64,000 nt of DNA from JAIBJN01 sp963784175 (GCA_963784175.1 CAWAQJ010000010.1:62001-126000); one strand, 5' to 3'; positions 1 to 8,165 are shown, counted from the stretch's first letter. Notes: generated by a model not told the origin, from the sequence alone. Numbers and translations are program-made.

Positions 1-640
1 CGAGCGACGCGAGCCCGACGCGGGGGATGCGCCCGGCGAGGAGTCGCCGGGCGAGGCCCACCGTGTCCACAACGGGCGCCGCCAGCCGTCGGCCGGAGAT
101 GAGCTCGACCTCACGGTCGAGGAAGGCCAGGTCGAAGCGCGCGTTGTGCGCGACCAGGACGGCGTGGTCGCCTGCGAAGGCGAGGAAGCGGCTGACCGCG
201 GCCGGCGCGCGCGGCGCTCCGCGGAGGTCGCGATCGTGGATCCCGGTCAGCCCCGCGATCACCGGCGGGAGCGCGACGCCGGGATCGACGAGCGTCTGGA
301 ACGTCCCTGCCGGCAGGAGCCCCTCGACGCGGACGGCGCCGATCTCGCAGATCCCGGAGCTGGCAGGTCGCAGTCCCGTCGTCTCGAGGTCGACAACCAC
401 GAACCGGGCCGCCTCGAGCGGCAGCTCCTGCCCGGGCGGCGCCGACAGCCCGACGCAGTCCCCGCGCCAGGCGAGCCGCGCATCACCCTCGACGACGTCC
501 TCGAGCAGACCCCGGGCGAGCGCAACGGGGGCGTGCGCGAGCGCGAAGAGCGAGCGGGCCGCCTCCTCGGCGGGAACCGGCCCCCTCCGCTCCTCGACCA
601 GCTCGACGAGCCGGTCGGCCGCATCGAACGCCAGCTGCAC
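1..640 (-). CDS. DnaQ-like DEDDh 3'-5' exonuclease, partial
   Basis: The gene runs off the left edge; about 213 codons are visible from a GTG at 640. After an N-terminal region of about 78 residues comes an exonuclease domain with motif DLETTG near residues 84-89 (first Asp and Glu), then GLTGIHDRDL and HNARFD, the pattern of DNA polymerase III epsilon-type proofreading nucleases. A free-standing epsilon or a longer DnaQ-UvrC-like fusion are both possible because the C terminus is missing. The start is supported by a perfect LexA box whose proximal edge lies 16 bases upstream, so DNA-damage induction is likely (inference). Confidence 0.85.
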   Translation of the reverse strand, partial: MQLAFDAADRLVELVEERRGPVPAEEAARSLFALAHAPVALARGLLEDVVEGDARLAWRGDCVGLSAPPGQELPLEAARFVVVDLETTGLRPASSGICEIGAVRVEGLLPAGTFQTLVDPGVALPPVIAGLTGIHDRDLRGAPRAPAAVSRFLAFAGDHAVLVAHNARFDLAFLDREVELISGRRLAAPVVDTVGLARRLLAGRIPRVGLASL

Positions 641-655
641 CCGTCAGAGCATACA

Positions 656-669
656 CGAACATACGTTCG
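656..669. promoter_or_regulatory. LexA/SOS box
   Basis: The sequence CGAACATACGTTCG matches the Gram-positive LexA operator consensus CGAACRNRYGTTCG at every position. It sits between the divergent exonuclease gene (start 640, minus) and the lipoprotein gene (start 765, plus), close enough to the former to cover its promoter. Confidence 0.8.
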
Positions 670-764
670 TCTTAGATTGGCGTTGAGACAAGTCCGAGCG
701 AACGGCCATGTCAGTTTCGAACGGCATCAGGAACTTTCCAGAAGCCTCCGTCGTCTCAGGGAGC

Positions 765-1601
765 ATGAGGCAGTTCGGGCTCGGCTTCGTGCTCCTGCTC
801 GCAGCGTGTGGCGGGGGCGATCCGGCATCGGAGGCCGTCGTCGAGCGCAGCGAGTCTGCAACACCGCCGTACGTTGGCCCGTTGGACGCCGGCGCCGCGG
901 TCGCGGCGCTGGAGTGCGACGGCAAGACGCCGTACGAGCACGGCGAGGTCATCTATGACGACGGGTTGGCCACGGTGCAGGCGAACGCCGGAGCGGCGCT
1001 GAGCGACTACATGCGCGAGTCCGGCCTGATCTACATCGCCCCGGCCGACGGGTACGCCGTCGAACGTGAGCAAGGCGGGCAGGTGCTGTTGTCCTACGAC
1101 GTGGACGGCCGGACGAAGGTGTCGATGCTCGCCGTCGACGACGTCCGCGACTGGAACGACGACGAGGGCTGGGGCGTGCGCGAGTGGGCGCAGTGCGATC
1201 CGTCCGAGTTCCCCGAGGACGTCACCGACGAGCTCGACATCGGCGTGTGGGAGGACGAGTCGGGCCGACGCGTGCCCGTGACCAGCATCCAGTCACTGAA
1301 GGGCTCCGAGCACTGCGACGAGACGGACATTACGTACGTGCTGGTCGGACCGGAGCAGACAGCTGATTGGTACGTGAGCGACACCCGCGGCCGCGACGGC
1401 GACGACTTCTCCGGACTGCTGCGCACGACCTTTTCCGATACGGCCAGGCTCCCCAAGGGTGCGACCGACACAGGCTGGCACCGCGGCGGCCGGCAGCTGT
1501 GGATCGGGCCGGATCAGGAGGCGGCTTACCTAGTGAGCCTCGACGATGCGCACGACGTCGAGCGCTGGCCGGCCGCCAAGGAGCCCCTCTGGTGCGCCTG
1601 A
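765..1601 (+). CDS. Predicted secreted lipoprotein, unknown function
   Basis: A 278-residue protein. The N terminus is a short lipoprotein signal: MRQFGLGFVLLLAAC with a lipobox LLAAC, so Cys15 would be lipidated and the mature protein anchored outside the membrane. An in-frame ATG at 708 exists, but it would place 19 extra polar residues ahead of the signal, so 765 was chosen; a GGAG lies just upstream. The mature part is acidic, rich in Asp, Glu and Trp, with no domain I recognise. Monocistronic; it faces the HU gene across a hairpin terminator. Confidence 0.75.
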   Translation: MRQFGLGFVLLLAACGGGDPASEAVVERSESATPPYVGPLDAGAAVAALECDGKTPYEHGEVIYDDGLATVQANAGAALSDYMRESGLIYIAPADGYAVEREQGGQVLLSYDVDGRTKVSMLAVDDVRDWNDDEGWGVREWAQCDPSEFPEDVTDELDIGVWEDESGRRVPVTSIQSLKGSEHCDETDITYVLVGPEQTADWYVSDTRGRDGDDFSGLLRTTFSDTARLPKGATDTGWHRGGRQLWIGPDQEAAYLVSLDDAHDVERWPAAKEPLWCA

Positions 1602-1682
1602 GCCGCATCGGCTCGCGCCTGATCGGCCCGCGTCCGGAGGTGCGAACTTGACGTTGATGTCTCCCGTGGGCGCCCGCAACAA

Positions 1683-1710
1683 GACGGGGGCCGCCCGTGC
1701 GGCCCCCGTC
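1683..1710. terminator. Bidirectional hairpin terminator
   Basis: A perfect 12-base-pair stem (GACGGGGGCCGC with its complement) and a 4-base loop lie between the convergent lipoprotein and HU genes. An A-run follows on the plus strand, i.e. U-rich sequence precedes the stem on the minus transcript; a CTTGTTG tail follows on the minus side. Confidence 0.8.
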
Positions 1711-1733
1711 GAAAAACCCTTCAGGAGAGACGC

Positions 1734-2009
1734 TTAGCGGCGGAGCGCCGCCTTGAGCTGGCTCCCGGCGGAGAACTTCGGCACCGTGGCAGCCGGAATC
1801 TGCACGCGCTCGCCGGTGCGCGGGTTGACGCCTTGCCGCGCGGCGCGCTGCTGTGGAGAGAACTTCCCGAACCCCGTAAACGACACGGCATCGCCACTCT
1901 GCAGGGCTGCCGTGATGGACTCGAGGAACGCGTCGACCGCCTTCGTTGCATCCCGTTTGGTGAGGCCACTCCTATCGGCCACCATGTCGATGAACTCGGC
2001 CTTCGTCAC
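1734..2009 (-). CDS. hupB: HU-family nucleoid DNA-binding protein
   Basis: A 91-residue protein, standard HU length, without the lysine-rich C-terminal tail of mycobacterial HupB. The GFGKF turn (about residues 46-50) and the DNA-inserting arm RQGVNPRTGE (about 59-68) are present. It binds and bends DNA non-specifically as a dimer in the nucleoid. The GTG start at 2009 has an AAGGAGA Shine-Dalgarno sequence seven bases upstream. It has its own leader of about 120 bases and ends at the hairpin at 1683-1710, so it is probably monocistronic. Confidence 0.97.
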   Translation of the reverse strand: MTKAEFIDMVADRSGLTKRDATKAVDAFLESITAALQSGDAVSFTGFGKFSPQQRAARQGVNPRTGERVQIPAATVPKFSAGSQLKAALRR

Positions 2010-2060
2010 TGCCGTCTCCTTCCGTCCTGTTTGTCACTGACTTGGGGGGAACCGGGCAAA

Positions 2061-2090
2061 ACCCTAACAGAGCCCCCTGATAGCAAGCAA
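2061..2090 (-). promoter_or_regulatory. Possible promoter of the HU gene
   Basis: On the minus strand, TTGCTT (2085-2090) and TAGGGT (2061-2066) are separated by 18 bases, about 50 bases ahead of the HU start. The elements are only moderate matches to a housekeeping promoter. The rest of the 2010-2133 gap shows nothing further. Confidence 0.3.
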
Positions 2091-2133
2091 CCATGCGGGT
2101 TTGCGGGCATTTTCCGGCCCGTTTCGGCCGATT

Positions 2134-2664
2134 TCAGGCTTCGAGCACGTCGCTCGCGCGGAAAAGCGCGTGGAGCCTGACGGCCTTGCGGGCGAGCGCG
2201 TCCGCGCCTCCCTCCTCGCGATCGACGACACAAATGGCAACGCGACACTCGAGCCCGGCGTCGCGTAAGACGTCGATCGCATCCGCCGCCGCGCCGCCGG
2301 ACGTGACCACGTCCTCGACCAGGCACACCTCCTCGCCCGGCGTGAAAATGCCCTCGAGCCGGCGTTCGGTCCCGTAGGCCTTCGCCTCCTTGCGGACGAT
2401 CAGGAACGGCAGGCCGGACGAGAGCGAGGCTGCGGCCGCGAGGGCGATCGCGCCGAGCTCGGGGCCTGCGATGCGGACCGCGCTGGGAGCGACCTCGCGT
2501 GCACGCGCGCCGAGGCGCTCACCGATCGGGCCGAGCAGGTCCGGACGGGTCTCGAAGCGGTACTTGTCCAGGTAGTAGCGCGAACGCTTCCCCGAGCGAA
2601 GCAGGAAGTCCCCCTCGAGGTAGGCGTGCTCCCGGATGAGGGTCGCGAGCTGGGCGTCGTTCAC
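2134..2664 (-). CDS. pyrE: Orotate phosphoribosyltransferase
   Basis: A 176-residue enzyme that joins orotate to PRPP to make orotidine 5'-phosphate in pyrimidine synthesis. The PRPP-binding loop CLVEDVVTSGGAAADAI lies in the middle of the protein, and an RSGKRSRYYLDKY segment near the N terminus matches the substrate-binding region. The start overlaps the stop of the upstream 69-codon gene by four bases, so the two are translationally coupled. No other pyr genes are in the window. Confidence 0.95.
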   Translation of the reverse strand: MNDAQLATLIREHAYLEGDFLLRSGKRSRYYLDKYRFETRPDLLGPIGERLGARAREVAPSAVRIAGPELGAIALAAAASLSSGLPFLIVRKEAKAYGTERRLEGIFTPGEEVCLVEDVVTSGGAAADAIDVLRDAGLECRVAICVVDREEGGADALARKAVRLHALFRASDVLEA

Positions 2665-2870
2665 GAACGGGCCCGCGAGAGGATCCGCCGGCCGATCGGG
2701 AAGAGGCGTGCAGCTTCCTCGGAGTCGGGCGCGAACGTCACCATCGAGCCGTCGGCGTAGTAGACCTCGACGCGCTCCTTGCTCTTGCCCGTGCGCCGGA
2801 ACCAGAGCGCCGCAGCGCCGACGACGGACCCGACGGCAACGGCTGCGGCGGCAAGCCTACGCTTCGCCAT
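2661..2870 (-). CDS. Small single-pass membrane protein
   Basis: A 69-residue protein from ATG 2870: basic N terminus MAKRR, one hydrophobic segment (LAAAAVAVGSVVGAAALWF), then a short soluble tail with VEVYYADGSMVTF. No known family recognised. An in-frame ATG at 2891 would add seven residues. It overlaps pyrE by four bases and the roadblock gene by 14, so it is in an operon with both; function unknown. Confidence 0.7.
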   Translation of the reverse strand: MAKRRLAAAAVAVGSVVGAAALWFRRTGKSKERVEVYYADGSMVTFAPDSEEAARLFPIGRRILSRARS

Positions 2871-3270
2871 CGCCGGCCTCCGCCTCGTCATCCTTCTTCT
2901 TGCGACGCCGCGCGCCCGCCGCCGCCTTCTTGCGCGCCGGCTGCTCGCCGGCGAGGCGCAGGCACGTCTTCAGGTCGTAGAAGACAAGGCCCGACGTGGG
3001 CTCGCGACCGGTGACGGCCGCGACGATGCGCTCGCCGTCGCGGACGACGAAGACCGAGCCCTCGAGGAAGGCGATCTGCACCTGGCTCGGCTCGCCGCCG
3101 GGCCCGGCCGCGCCCTGCAGAAGGCCGATCGCCTCGCCCGCAATCGCGCTCGCCCGCTCGTCGCCGTCAAAGGTCGAGGCGAGCACCGCGCCCTCTCCGT
3201 CCGCGAGCACAGCCGATTCGATCTGCGAGGAGATCTCGACGAGGTCGGCGAGAGCCTGAGCCGCTTCCAC
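2857..3270 (-). CDS. Roadblock/LC7-domain protein
   Basis: About 137 residues. Residues 5-95 have the alternating helix-strand pattern of roadblock/LC7 (MglB-like) proteins, with QALADLVEISSQIESAVL and SVFVVRDGERIVAAVTG. Members usually dimerise and regulate small GTPases or act as scaffolds, but no GTPase is adjacent. The C terminus is a highly charged tail, Lys/Arg-rich then Asp/Glu-rich, typical of a disordered region. Start uncertain: GTG 3270 is used, GTG 3288 is also in frame. Heads the minus-strand operon with the small membrane protein and pyrE. Confidence 0.75.
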   Translation of the reverse strand: MEAAQALADLVEISSQIESAVLADGEGAVLASTFDGDERASAIAGEAIGLLQGAAGPGGEPSQVQIAFLEGSVFVVRDGERIVAAVTGREPTSGLVFYDLKTCLRLAGEQPARKKAAAGARRRKKKDDEAEAGDGEA

Positions 3271-3312
3271 GGGCGGCAAACCTAACACACGACCGTAGAC
3301 TCCCTCCCCTCC

Positions 3313-4113
3313 GTGCACGCCATCATCCGCAAGTTTCTGGCCGACCGCGGCACGCACCTGGCGGCGATGATCGCGTACTTCGCGATCCTCGCTTTCGTCC
3401 CGCTCCTCTTCCTCGCGCTCTCGCTTCTGGCGTTCGCCGGCGAGCAGGACGAGTCGAGCCTCTTGGTCGAGGAGCTCGAGCGGGCGTTCCCGGAAAACTC
3501 GGTCGAGAACATCCTCGATGCGGTCACGGAGATCCAGGAGCAGGCGACCGAGCTCTCGGTCATCGGCGGCATCGGCCTCATCTGGGCCGCGCTCGGGTTC
3601 TTCAGCGTGCTCGAGTCGGCGTTCAACATCGTCTACGGCCTCCCGAACCGCCCTTTCATCCGCCAGAAGAGCCTCGTCCTCGTGCTCACCGCGGCGTCGC
3701 TGACCGTGCTCTTCCTCGCGCTCGTCATCTCCTCGGTCGGCGTCGAGCTCGTGCAACGCGCCGGCGTAGCGGAGGGGTTTCTGTCCTACCTCTACGCCTT
3801 GCTCGTCTCGACCGCCTTGCTGCTGGGCATGTCGTGGAGCCTCTACCGCTTGCTCACCAACATGCCTCTCACCTGGCACGAGACCCTGCCCGGCGCGATC
3901 TTCGCGGCGATCATGCTCCAGGCCAGCTTCCAGATCCTGCCCGTGTTCGTCCGCCTGTCGACCGAGCTGATCGCCTTGCAGGCGTACGGCGGCCTTGTGC
4001 TGCTCCTGGTGTGGCTCTACGTGATGGCGAACATCCTCGTGCTCGGCGCCGAGGTGAACTGGTGGCTCAGCCGCGGGCGGCGCGGCGAGGTGGCGGCGAC
4101 GACCTGGTCCTAG
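3313..4113 (+). CDS. YihY/virulence factor BrkB family membrane protein
   Basis: A 266-residue integral membrane protein with about six transmembrane segments. The family pattern LAAMIAYFAILAFVPL near the N terminus and GGLVLLLVWLYVMANILVLGAEVN near the C terminus (quoted in parts: LVWLYVMANILVLGAE) are diagnostic. BrkB proteins are often mis-called RNase BN; their transport role is unproven. GTG start at 3313, divergent from the roadblock gene with a 42-base gap. The stop overlaps the convergent cyclic-nucleotide-binding gene by four bases. A second paralogue lies at 22132. Confidence 0.9.
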   Translation: MHAIIRKFLADRGTHLAAMIAYFAILAFVPLLFLALSLLAFAGEQDESSLLVEELERAFPENSVENILDAVTEIQEQATELSVIGGIGLIWAALGFFSVLESAFNIVYGLPNRPFIRQKSLVLVLTAASLTVLFLALVISSVGVELVQRAGVAEGFLSYLYALLVSTALLLGMSWSLYRLLTNMPLTWHETLPGAIFAAIMLQASFQILPVFVRLSTELIALQAYGGLVLLLVWLYVMANILVLGAEVNWWLSRGRRGEVAATTWS

Positions 4114-4541
4114 GCCCCGGCCGACTCTGTCCCGCGCACGCGCTCCTCGAGCGCCTCGAGCACCTTCTCCTCAATGTCGGGATGGTGGTCGATGAGCCCG
4201 CGGAACGCCTGTCGCGTGAGGACGAAGAGGCGGACGGGTGCGGCGGCGGTCACGGTCGCAGTGCGCCTGGGCGATTCCCAGATGAGGGCGATCTCTCCGA
4301 AGAAGTCGCCCGGCCCGAGCTTACGCACGGTCTCACCGCCCCTCGCCACGTCGACCTCACCGTCGACGATGACGAAGAACTCGTGACCGATGTCGCCCTC
4401 GCGCGCGAGCACCTTGCCCTCATCCACCTCCAGGTCCTCGGTGACCTTCGCCAGCCCGACGAGGTCGTTGCGGGAGAGGTTGCGGAAGAGCGGCGCCTTC
4501 GCGAGCGCATCCGCTTTCGCGTCGTGCGAGAAGAGCTGCAT
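4110..4541 (-). CDS. Cyclic nucleotide-binding domain protein
   Basis: A 143-residue protein made only of a cNMP-binding (CRP/FNR effector) domain: APLFRNLSRNDL near the N terminus, EGDIGHEFFVIVDGEVDV, then GDFFGEIALI. The phosphate-binding cassette normally reads GE-x-A-L-x(n)-R-A/S-A; here it is GEIALIWESPRRTATV, so cNMP binding is plausible but not certain. There is no helix-turn-helix and no membrane segment. A related single-domain protein is at 43701. Confidence 0.88.
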   Translation of the reverse strand: MQLFSHDAKADALAKAPLFRNLSRNDLVGLAKVTEDLEVDEGKVLAREGDIGHEFFVIVDGEVDVARGGETVRKLGPGDFFGEIALIWESPRRTATVTAAAPVRLFVLTRQAFRGLIDHHPDIEEKVLEALEERVRGTESAGA

Positions 4542-4550
4542 GTGCGGAAT

Positions 4551-5150
4551 CTACCGTGCCGAGGCGTTGCTGCCTACTGCCTGCAGCAACGCTGCCGCCG
4601 CGGCGGCACGGTGGCTCCGCCGTGCCTTCCAGGCGTCCCCGAGCTCGGCCACGGTTCGCTCCTCACCGTCCGGGATGAACACGGGGTCGTAGCCGAAGCC
4701 TTCCGACCCGCGCCGCTCCTCCGCGATCCGGCCCTCGAGCGTCCCGCCGCCCCGAAACTCCCCGCCTGAAGGGGACAGGCAGACGAGCTCGGAGACGTAC
4801 CGCGCCCCGCGCCCGGCCTCGGGCACGCCGTCCAGCTCGTCGAGCAGCTTCGCCACGTTCTCCTCGTCGGTGGCGGAGAGGCCTGCGTAGCGCGCCGACC
4901 GGATCCCGGGCCGGCCGCCGAGGGCCTCGACCTCGACCCCTGAGTCTTCGCCGATGGTCCACGTCTCCCCGCCGTCGACCTCACGGCCGAAGGCGGCCTT
5001 CGCGCGGGCGTTCTCGTAGAAAGTCGCGCCGGTCTCGTCCGGGAGCTCGTCGACGTCGATCGGGTCGACCGTCCAGCCGGGCATGAGCACCGCCAGCTCC
5101 TTCGCCTTGTGGCGGTTCTTGGAGACGAGCGTCGCCCTCAATCGGTCCAC
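4551..5150 (-). CDS. rdgB: XTP/dITP pyrophosphatase (nucleotide-pool sanitising)
   Basis: A 199-residue HAM1/RdgB-family enzyme that hydrolyses dITP, XTP and ITP to monophosphates, preventing their use in DNA and RNA. Visible motifs: SKNRHKAKEL at the N terminus (nucleotide loop), GEDSGVEV in the middle and GFGYDPVF towards the C terminus. It overlaps the upstream mgtC-like gene by 13 bases and belongs to the minus-strand run murI-rph-mgtC-rdgB; rph-rdgB pairing is common in Actinomycetota. Confidence 0.95.
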   Translation of the reverse strand: MDRLRATLVSKNRHKAKELAVLMPGWTVDPIDVDELPDETGATFYENARAKAAFGREVDGGETWTIGEDSGVEVEALGGRPGIRSARYAGLSATDEENVAKLLDELDGVPEAGRGARYVSELVCLSPSGGEFRGGGTLEGRIAEERRGSEGFGYDPVFIPDGEERTVAELGDAWKARRSHRAAAAAALLQAVGSNASAR

Positions 5151-5827
5151 CGAACCGCGACGACGCCCTCGAGCGCGGCGAGGTCCTCGACGAGGCGCTC
5201 CTCCGCCGACCCGAGCGGCGCGTCCAGCTGGATTCGGAGGCGACGGTGGTCCTTCTGGTCCTCGAACTCAACGCGGCTGATCCGAAGACGCCGTTCGTCC
5301 ACGACCGCAAGCGGCTCGCTGATCGGATGCTCTGGCGTCAGGTCGACCTCCAGCGAGTTCCCGGCGCGCCGCAAGCGCGCCAGCGTCGTTCCACCCTCCA
5401 ACCAGCGGAACGGGCCGAGGCCCACGAGGACGATCCCGGTGGCGATGAGCGCGGCGGAGTAGTAACCGGCCCCGACGGCCATCCCTATGGCAGCCACCAC
5501 CCAGAGTCCTGCCGCAGTGGTCAGACCACGGACCGTGAGCCCCTGGCGGATGATCGCGCCCGCGCCCAGGAAGCCGATGCCGGTGACGATCTGCGCGGCG
5601 ATCCGGGTCGGGTCGAAGACGACGCCCTCGGCAGTGGAGAACTGGAAGTCGCTCCACCCGTAGGCCGAGACGATCGTGAAGAGCGCCGAGCCAACGCCGA
5701 CGAGCATGTGCGTCCGCAGCCCGGCTGCACGGTCGCGCAGCTCGCGCTCGAGGCCGATTGCGCCCGTGAGCGCCGCGGCGACCAGGAGCCGGATGAGGAT
5801 GTCCCACCATTCGACCTCGGGAATCAT
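5138..5827 (-). CDS. MgtC/SapB family membrane protein
   Basis: A 229-residue protein with four or five N-terminal transmembrane helices and a cytoplasmic ACT-like C-terminal domain (about residues 150-229). The family motif GAIGLERELRDRAAGLRTH is present, as is GIGFLGAGAIIRQG. MgtC proteins affect growth at low magnesium and ATP synthase activity; SapB-type members are less well understood. The start overlaps the rph stop by four bases, so it is coupled to rph. Confidence 0.92.
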   Translation of the reverse strand: MIPEVEWWDILIRLLVAAALTGAIGLERELRDRAAGLRTHMLVGVGSALFTIVSAYGWSDFQFSTAEGVVFDPTRIAAQIVTGIGFLGAGAIIRQGLTVRGLTTAAGLWVVAAIGMAVGAGYYSAALIATGIVLVGLGPFRWLEGGTTLARLRRAGNSLEVDLTPEHPISEPLAVVDERRLRISRVEFEDQKDHRRLRIQLDAPLGSAEERLVEDLAALEGVVAVRWTD

Positions 5828-6519
5828 GCGACCGCCTCCTTCTGCTTCACCCCGATCTCGCCGATACCCGCGGCCGCGAGGTCGACGAGCGCGTCGAGCT
5901 CCACTCGGCTGAACGGCACCCGCTCCGCCGTCGCCTGCACCTCGATGAGCCGGCCGTCACCGGTCATCACAACGTTCATGTCCACGTCGGCCCCGGAGTC
6001 CTCCACGTAGTCGAGATCGAGCCGCGGCTCGCCGTCGACGATCCCGACGGAGACGGCGCCGACGAGCTCGGCGGGCTCGGGCAGCCCAGACCGGCGGGTC
6101 GCAAGGGTGAGTGCGACCCAGGCGCCGCTGATGGCGGCGGTGCGGGTTCCCCCGTCAGCCTGGATCACGTCGCAGTCGATCCAGATCGTGTGCTCGCCCA
6201 GCGTCTCCAGGTCGTAGACGGCGCGGAGCGAGCGGCCGAGGAGCCGCTGGATCTCGACCGTGCGGCCCTTCTGCTTCCCGGCGCTCGCCTCGCGCGGCGT
6301 GCGGGATCCCGTCGACGCCGGGAGCATCCCGTACTCGGCCGTCATCCAGCCCCGGCCGGTATTCGCGAGCCAGCGCGGCACGCCCTCCTCCACGCTGGCC
6401 GTGCAGAGCACGCGGGTGGCGCCGAAGGAGATGAGCGCGGAGCCGGTGGCCTGCTCGACGAAGCCGGTCTCGATCGAGACGGGCCGGAGCTCGTCGGGCT
6501 TGCGCCCTTCGCGGGTCAC
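5824..6519 (-). CDS. rph: Ribonuclease PH
   Basis: A 231-residue phosphorolytic 3'-5' exoribonuclease that trims the 3' ends of tRNA precursors. Conserved blocks seen: MTAEYGMLPASTGSR, EIQRLLGRSLRAV, DVIQADGGTRTAAISGAW. Length is slightly below the usual 240 residues. The upstream gap (6520-6630) to murI holds one copy of a conserved repeat (see 6533-6604). Confidence 0.97.
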   Translation of the reverse strand: MTREGRKPDELRPVSIETGFVEQATGSALISFGATRVLCTASVEEGVPRWLANTGRGWMTAEYGMLPASTGSRTPREASAGKQKGRTVEIQRLLGRSLRAVYDLETLGEHTIWIDCDVIQADGGTRTAAISGAWVALTLATRRSGLPEPAELVGAVSVGIVDGEPRLDLDYVEDSGADVDMNVVMTGDGRLIEVQATAERVPFSRVELDALVDLAAAGIGEIGVKQKEAVA

Positions 6520-6532
6520 CTCGTCACACCCT

Positions 6533-6604
6533 CGTCACGATCCGCGCACCACGGCCGCGATTTTCGGCGTTACGCTCGAAGCGGGTGGTGGGATGGGGTG
6601 CCCC
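6533..6604. repeat. Conserved intergenic element, copy A
   Basis: About 72 bases between murI and rph that reappear at 34656-34726. Shared core on the plus strand: GTTACGCTCGAA, AGCG hairpin half, then a G-tract (GGGTGGTGGGATGGGG) and TGCCCC. On the minus strand it begins 27 bases after the murI stop with GGGGCACCCC, a small CGCTTCGAGCG hairpin and GTAACG. It could be a 3'-UTR element, a small RNA or a promoter-proximal element; not a family I recognise. Confidence 0.55.
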
Positions 6605-6630
6605 GTTCTTACTCAGACGCGCGAGGGTGA

Positions 6631-7449
6631 TCACGCGGCGGCGAGCTCGAGCTCTCGGACGCTGACCTGCTCGACACTCGCGATCGGCAGCTGGAGGAAG
6701 CGTTCGCCGAGGGTCCGGAACTCCTCCGGCGAACCGGTGGTGAGGAACCGCGTCGCGCCCTCACGGGCCTGGTCGTTCTCGACGCCTTTGCGCGCCAGCG
6801 TCTCGGCCACCTCGCGCGCGGTCTCCTCCGCCGAGAAGACGAGTGTCGTCCCGCGTCCGAACACACGCTCGAAGACGCGCCTGATCATGGGGTAGTGGGT
6901 GCAGCCGAGGATGACGGTGTCGACGTCCTCGGCCTTCAGCGGCGCCGCGTACTCGCGCACGGCGGCGTCGAGCTCCGCCCCCACCACGCCCGCTTCGATC
7001 AGCGGCACGAGCTTGGGGCAGGCGACCGACACGACATGGGCGCCGGCATCGAGCGCACGGATGATGTCCTCGTAGCGCCGACTCGCCACGGTCGCCTCGG
7101 TCGCGAGGAGGCCGATGCGGCGGTTGCGGGTCGCTTGCACGGCGGCGTGCGCCTCGGGGAGAAGAACGCCCACGATCGGAACGCGCAGCGACTCTTGCAG
7201 CGCGGGCAGCGCCGCCGAGGTGGCCGCGTTACAGGCGGCGACGATCAGCTTCACGCCCGCCTGCTCGAGATAGGCCGCGATCTCGTGCGCGAACCGCCTG
7301 ATCTCGGCGTGCGGCCGCGGCCCGTAGGGGCACCGGGCGCCGTCGCCGAGGTAGAGGAAGTCCTCATGCGGCAACGTGACGAGACACTCGTGCAGGACGG
7401 TCAGCCCGCCCGCACCCGAGTCGAAGATCCCGATCGGCCGTGCGTCCAC
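6631..7449 (-). CDS. murI: Glutamate racemase
   Basis: A 272-residue cofactor-independent racemase making D-glutamate for peptidoglycan. Both catalytic cysteines are visible in context: VAACNAATS (about residue 74) and ILGCTHYPMI (about residue 185). The N terminus IGIFDSGAGGLTVL and GDGARCPYG are family hallmarks. First gene of the minus-strand run leading to rph, mgtC-like and rdgB, separated from rph by 111 bases. Confidence 0.97.
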   Translation of the reverse strand: MDARPIGIFDSGAGGLTVLHECLVTLPHEDFLYLGDGARCPYGPRPHAEIRRFAHEIAAYLEQAGVKLIVAACNAATSAALPALQESLRVPIVGVLLPEAHAAVQATRNRRIGLLATEATVASRRYEDIIRALDAGAHVVSVACPKLVPLIEAGVVGAELDAAVREYAAPLKAEDVDTVILGCTHYPMIRRVFERVFGRGTTLVFSAEETAREVAETLARKGVENDQAREGATRFLTTGSPEEFRTLGERFLQLPIASVEQVSVRELELAAA

Positions 7450-7520
7450 CCGCTCGATTCTAGGCGTGGGGGCGGGCAGCGCCGGTTGAACCGCCCGCAG
7501 GAGTGAGGGACACTTTCCGC

Positions 7521-8165
7521 GTGTCCGTGGGGTGGGACGAGGTCTTTCCGGAGCCGGCTCCGGTACCGGGGCGCTACGTCACGCGCAGGCGTGTGGTGGT
7601 CGCCACGCTCGTCACCGCAATCGCCATGGCCGTCGGCGGGGTCGCCTGGTTGCTGACCTACAGTCCGCTCGAGCCGGGCTCCCTCTTCGGCGCGCCCGGG
7701 GGAAGCGCCGCCTGGTCGGCGGCCGACACCGGTGTCGGGGACGTCGTCTACTACGTCAGCGCGGGAAAACCGGCCACGTTCGAGATCGGCTTCGATGTCC
7801 AGAACAGCGGCCGGTTGCCGATCAAGCTGCAAGGACTGGGCTCGCCGGCCGCCTTCACCCTGGCGAGCATGGGTCGCTACCCGGTGTTCGAGGAGCCCGG
7901 TCGCGAGGTCGGACGTCCGCTCGTCCCGTTCGAGCCCGTCACGATCGATCCGGGCGACTCGCACTACCTCGTGCTTCAGCTCAGGATTGAAGGCGAGGAG
8001 GTCTGCACCCAGGGGGGCACGTCGTTCGTCCCGTCGGATCCTGCTCTGCGCTTTCGGACGCTGGGCATCGTTCCCGGCGAGCAGACCGTGCCGCTGCCTT
8101 TCACCGTCGTCGCCATGTGCGGCAACGCGCTTCCGGCCGACTACAACGCTCGGGCGGGGCGCTGA
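7521..8165 (+). CDS. Single-pass membrane protein, unknown function
   Basis: About 214 residues: a short cytoplasmic N terminus, one transmembrane helix (VVVATLVTAIAMAVGGVAWL) and an extracytoplasmic beta-rich domain with segments such as FEIGFDVQNSGRLPIKLQG, resembling Ig-like or DUF4352-type folds. GTG 7521 was chosen because a GAGGGA lies about ten bases upstream; GTG 7503 is also in frame. Not obviously in an operon; pabB starts 33 bases later. Confidence 0.75.
   Translation: MSVGWDEVFPEPAPVPGRYVTRRRVVVATLVTAIAMAVGGVAWLLTYSPLEPGSLFGAPGGSAAWSAADTGVGDVVYYVSAGKPATFEIGFDVQNSGRLPIKLQGLGSPAAFTLASMGRYPVFEEPGREVGRPLVPFEPVTIDPGDSHYLVLQLRIEGEEVCTQGGTSFVPSDPALRFRTLGIVPGEQTVPLPFTVVAMCGNALPADYNARAGR

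Noticed and set aside
3271..3879. N-terminal extension of the roadblock frame into the YihY region
   Set aside because: The extension is antisense to a clear membrane-protein gene, and similarity begins only near 3270.
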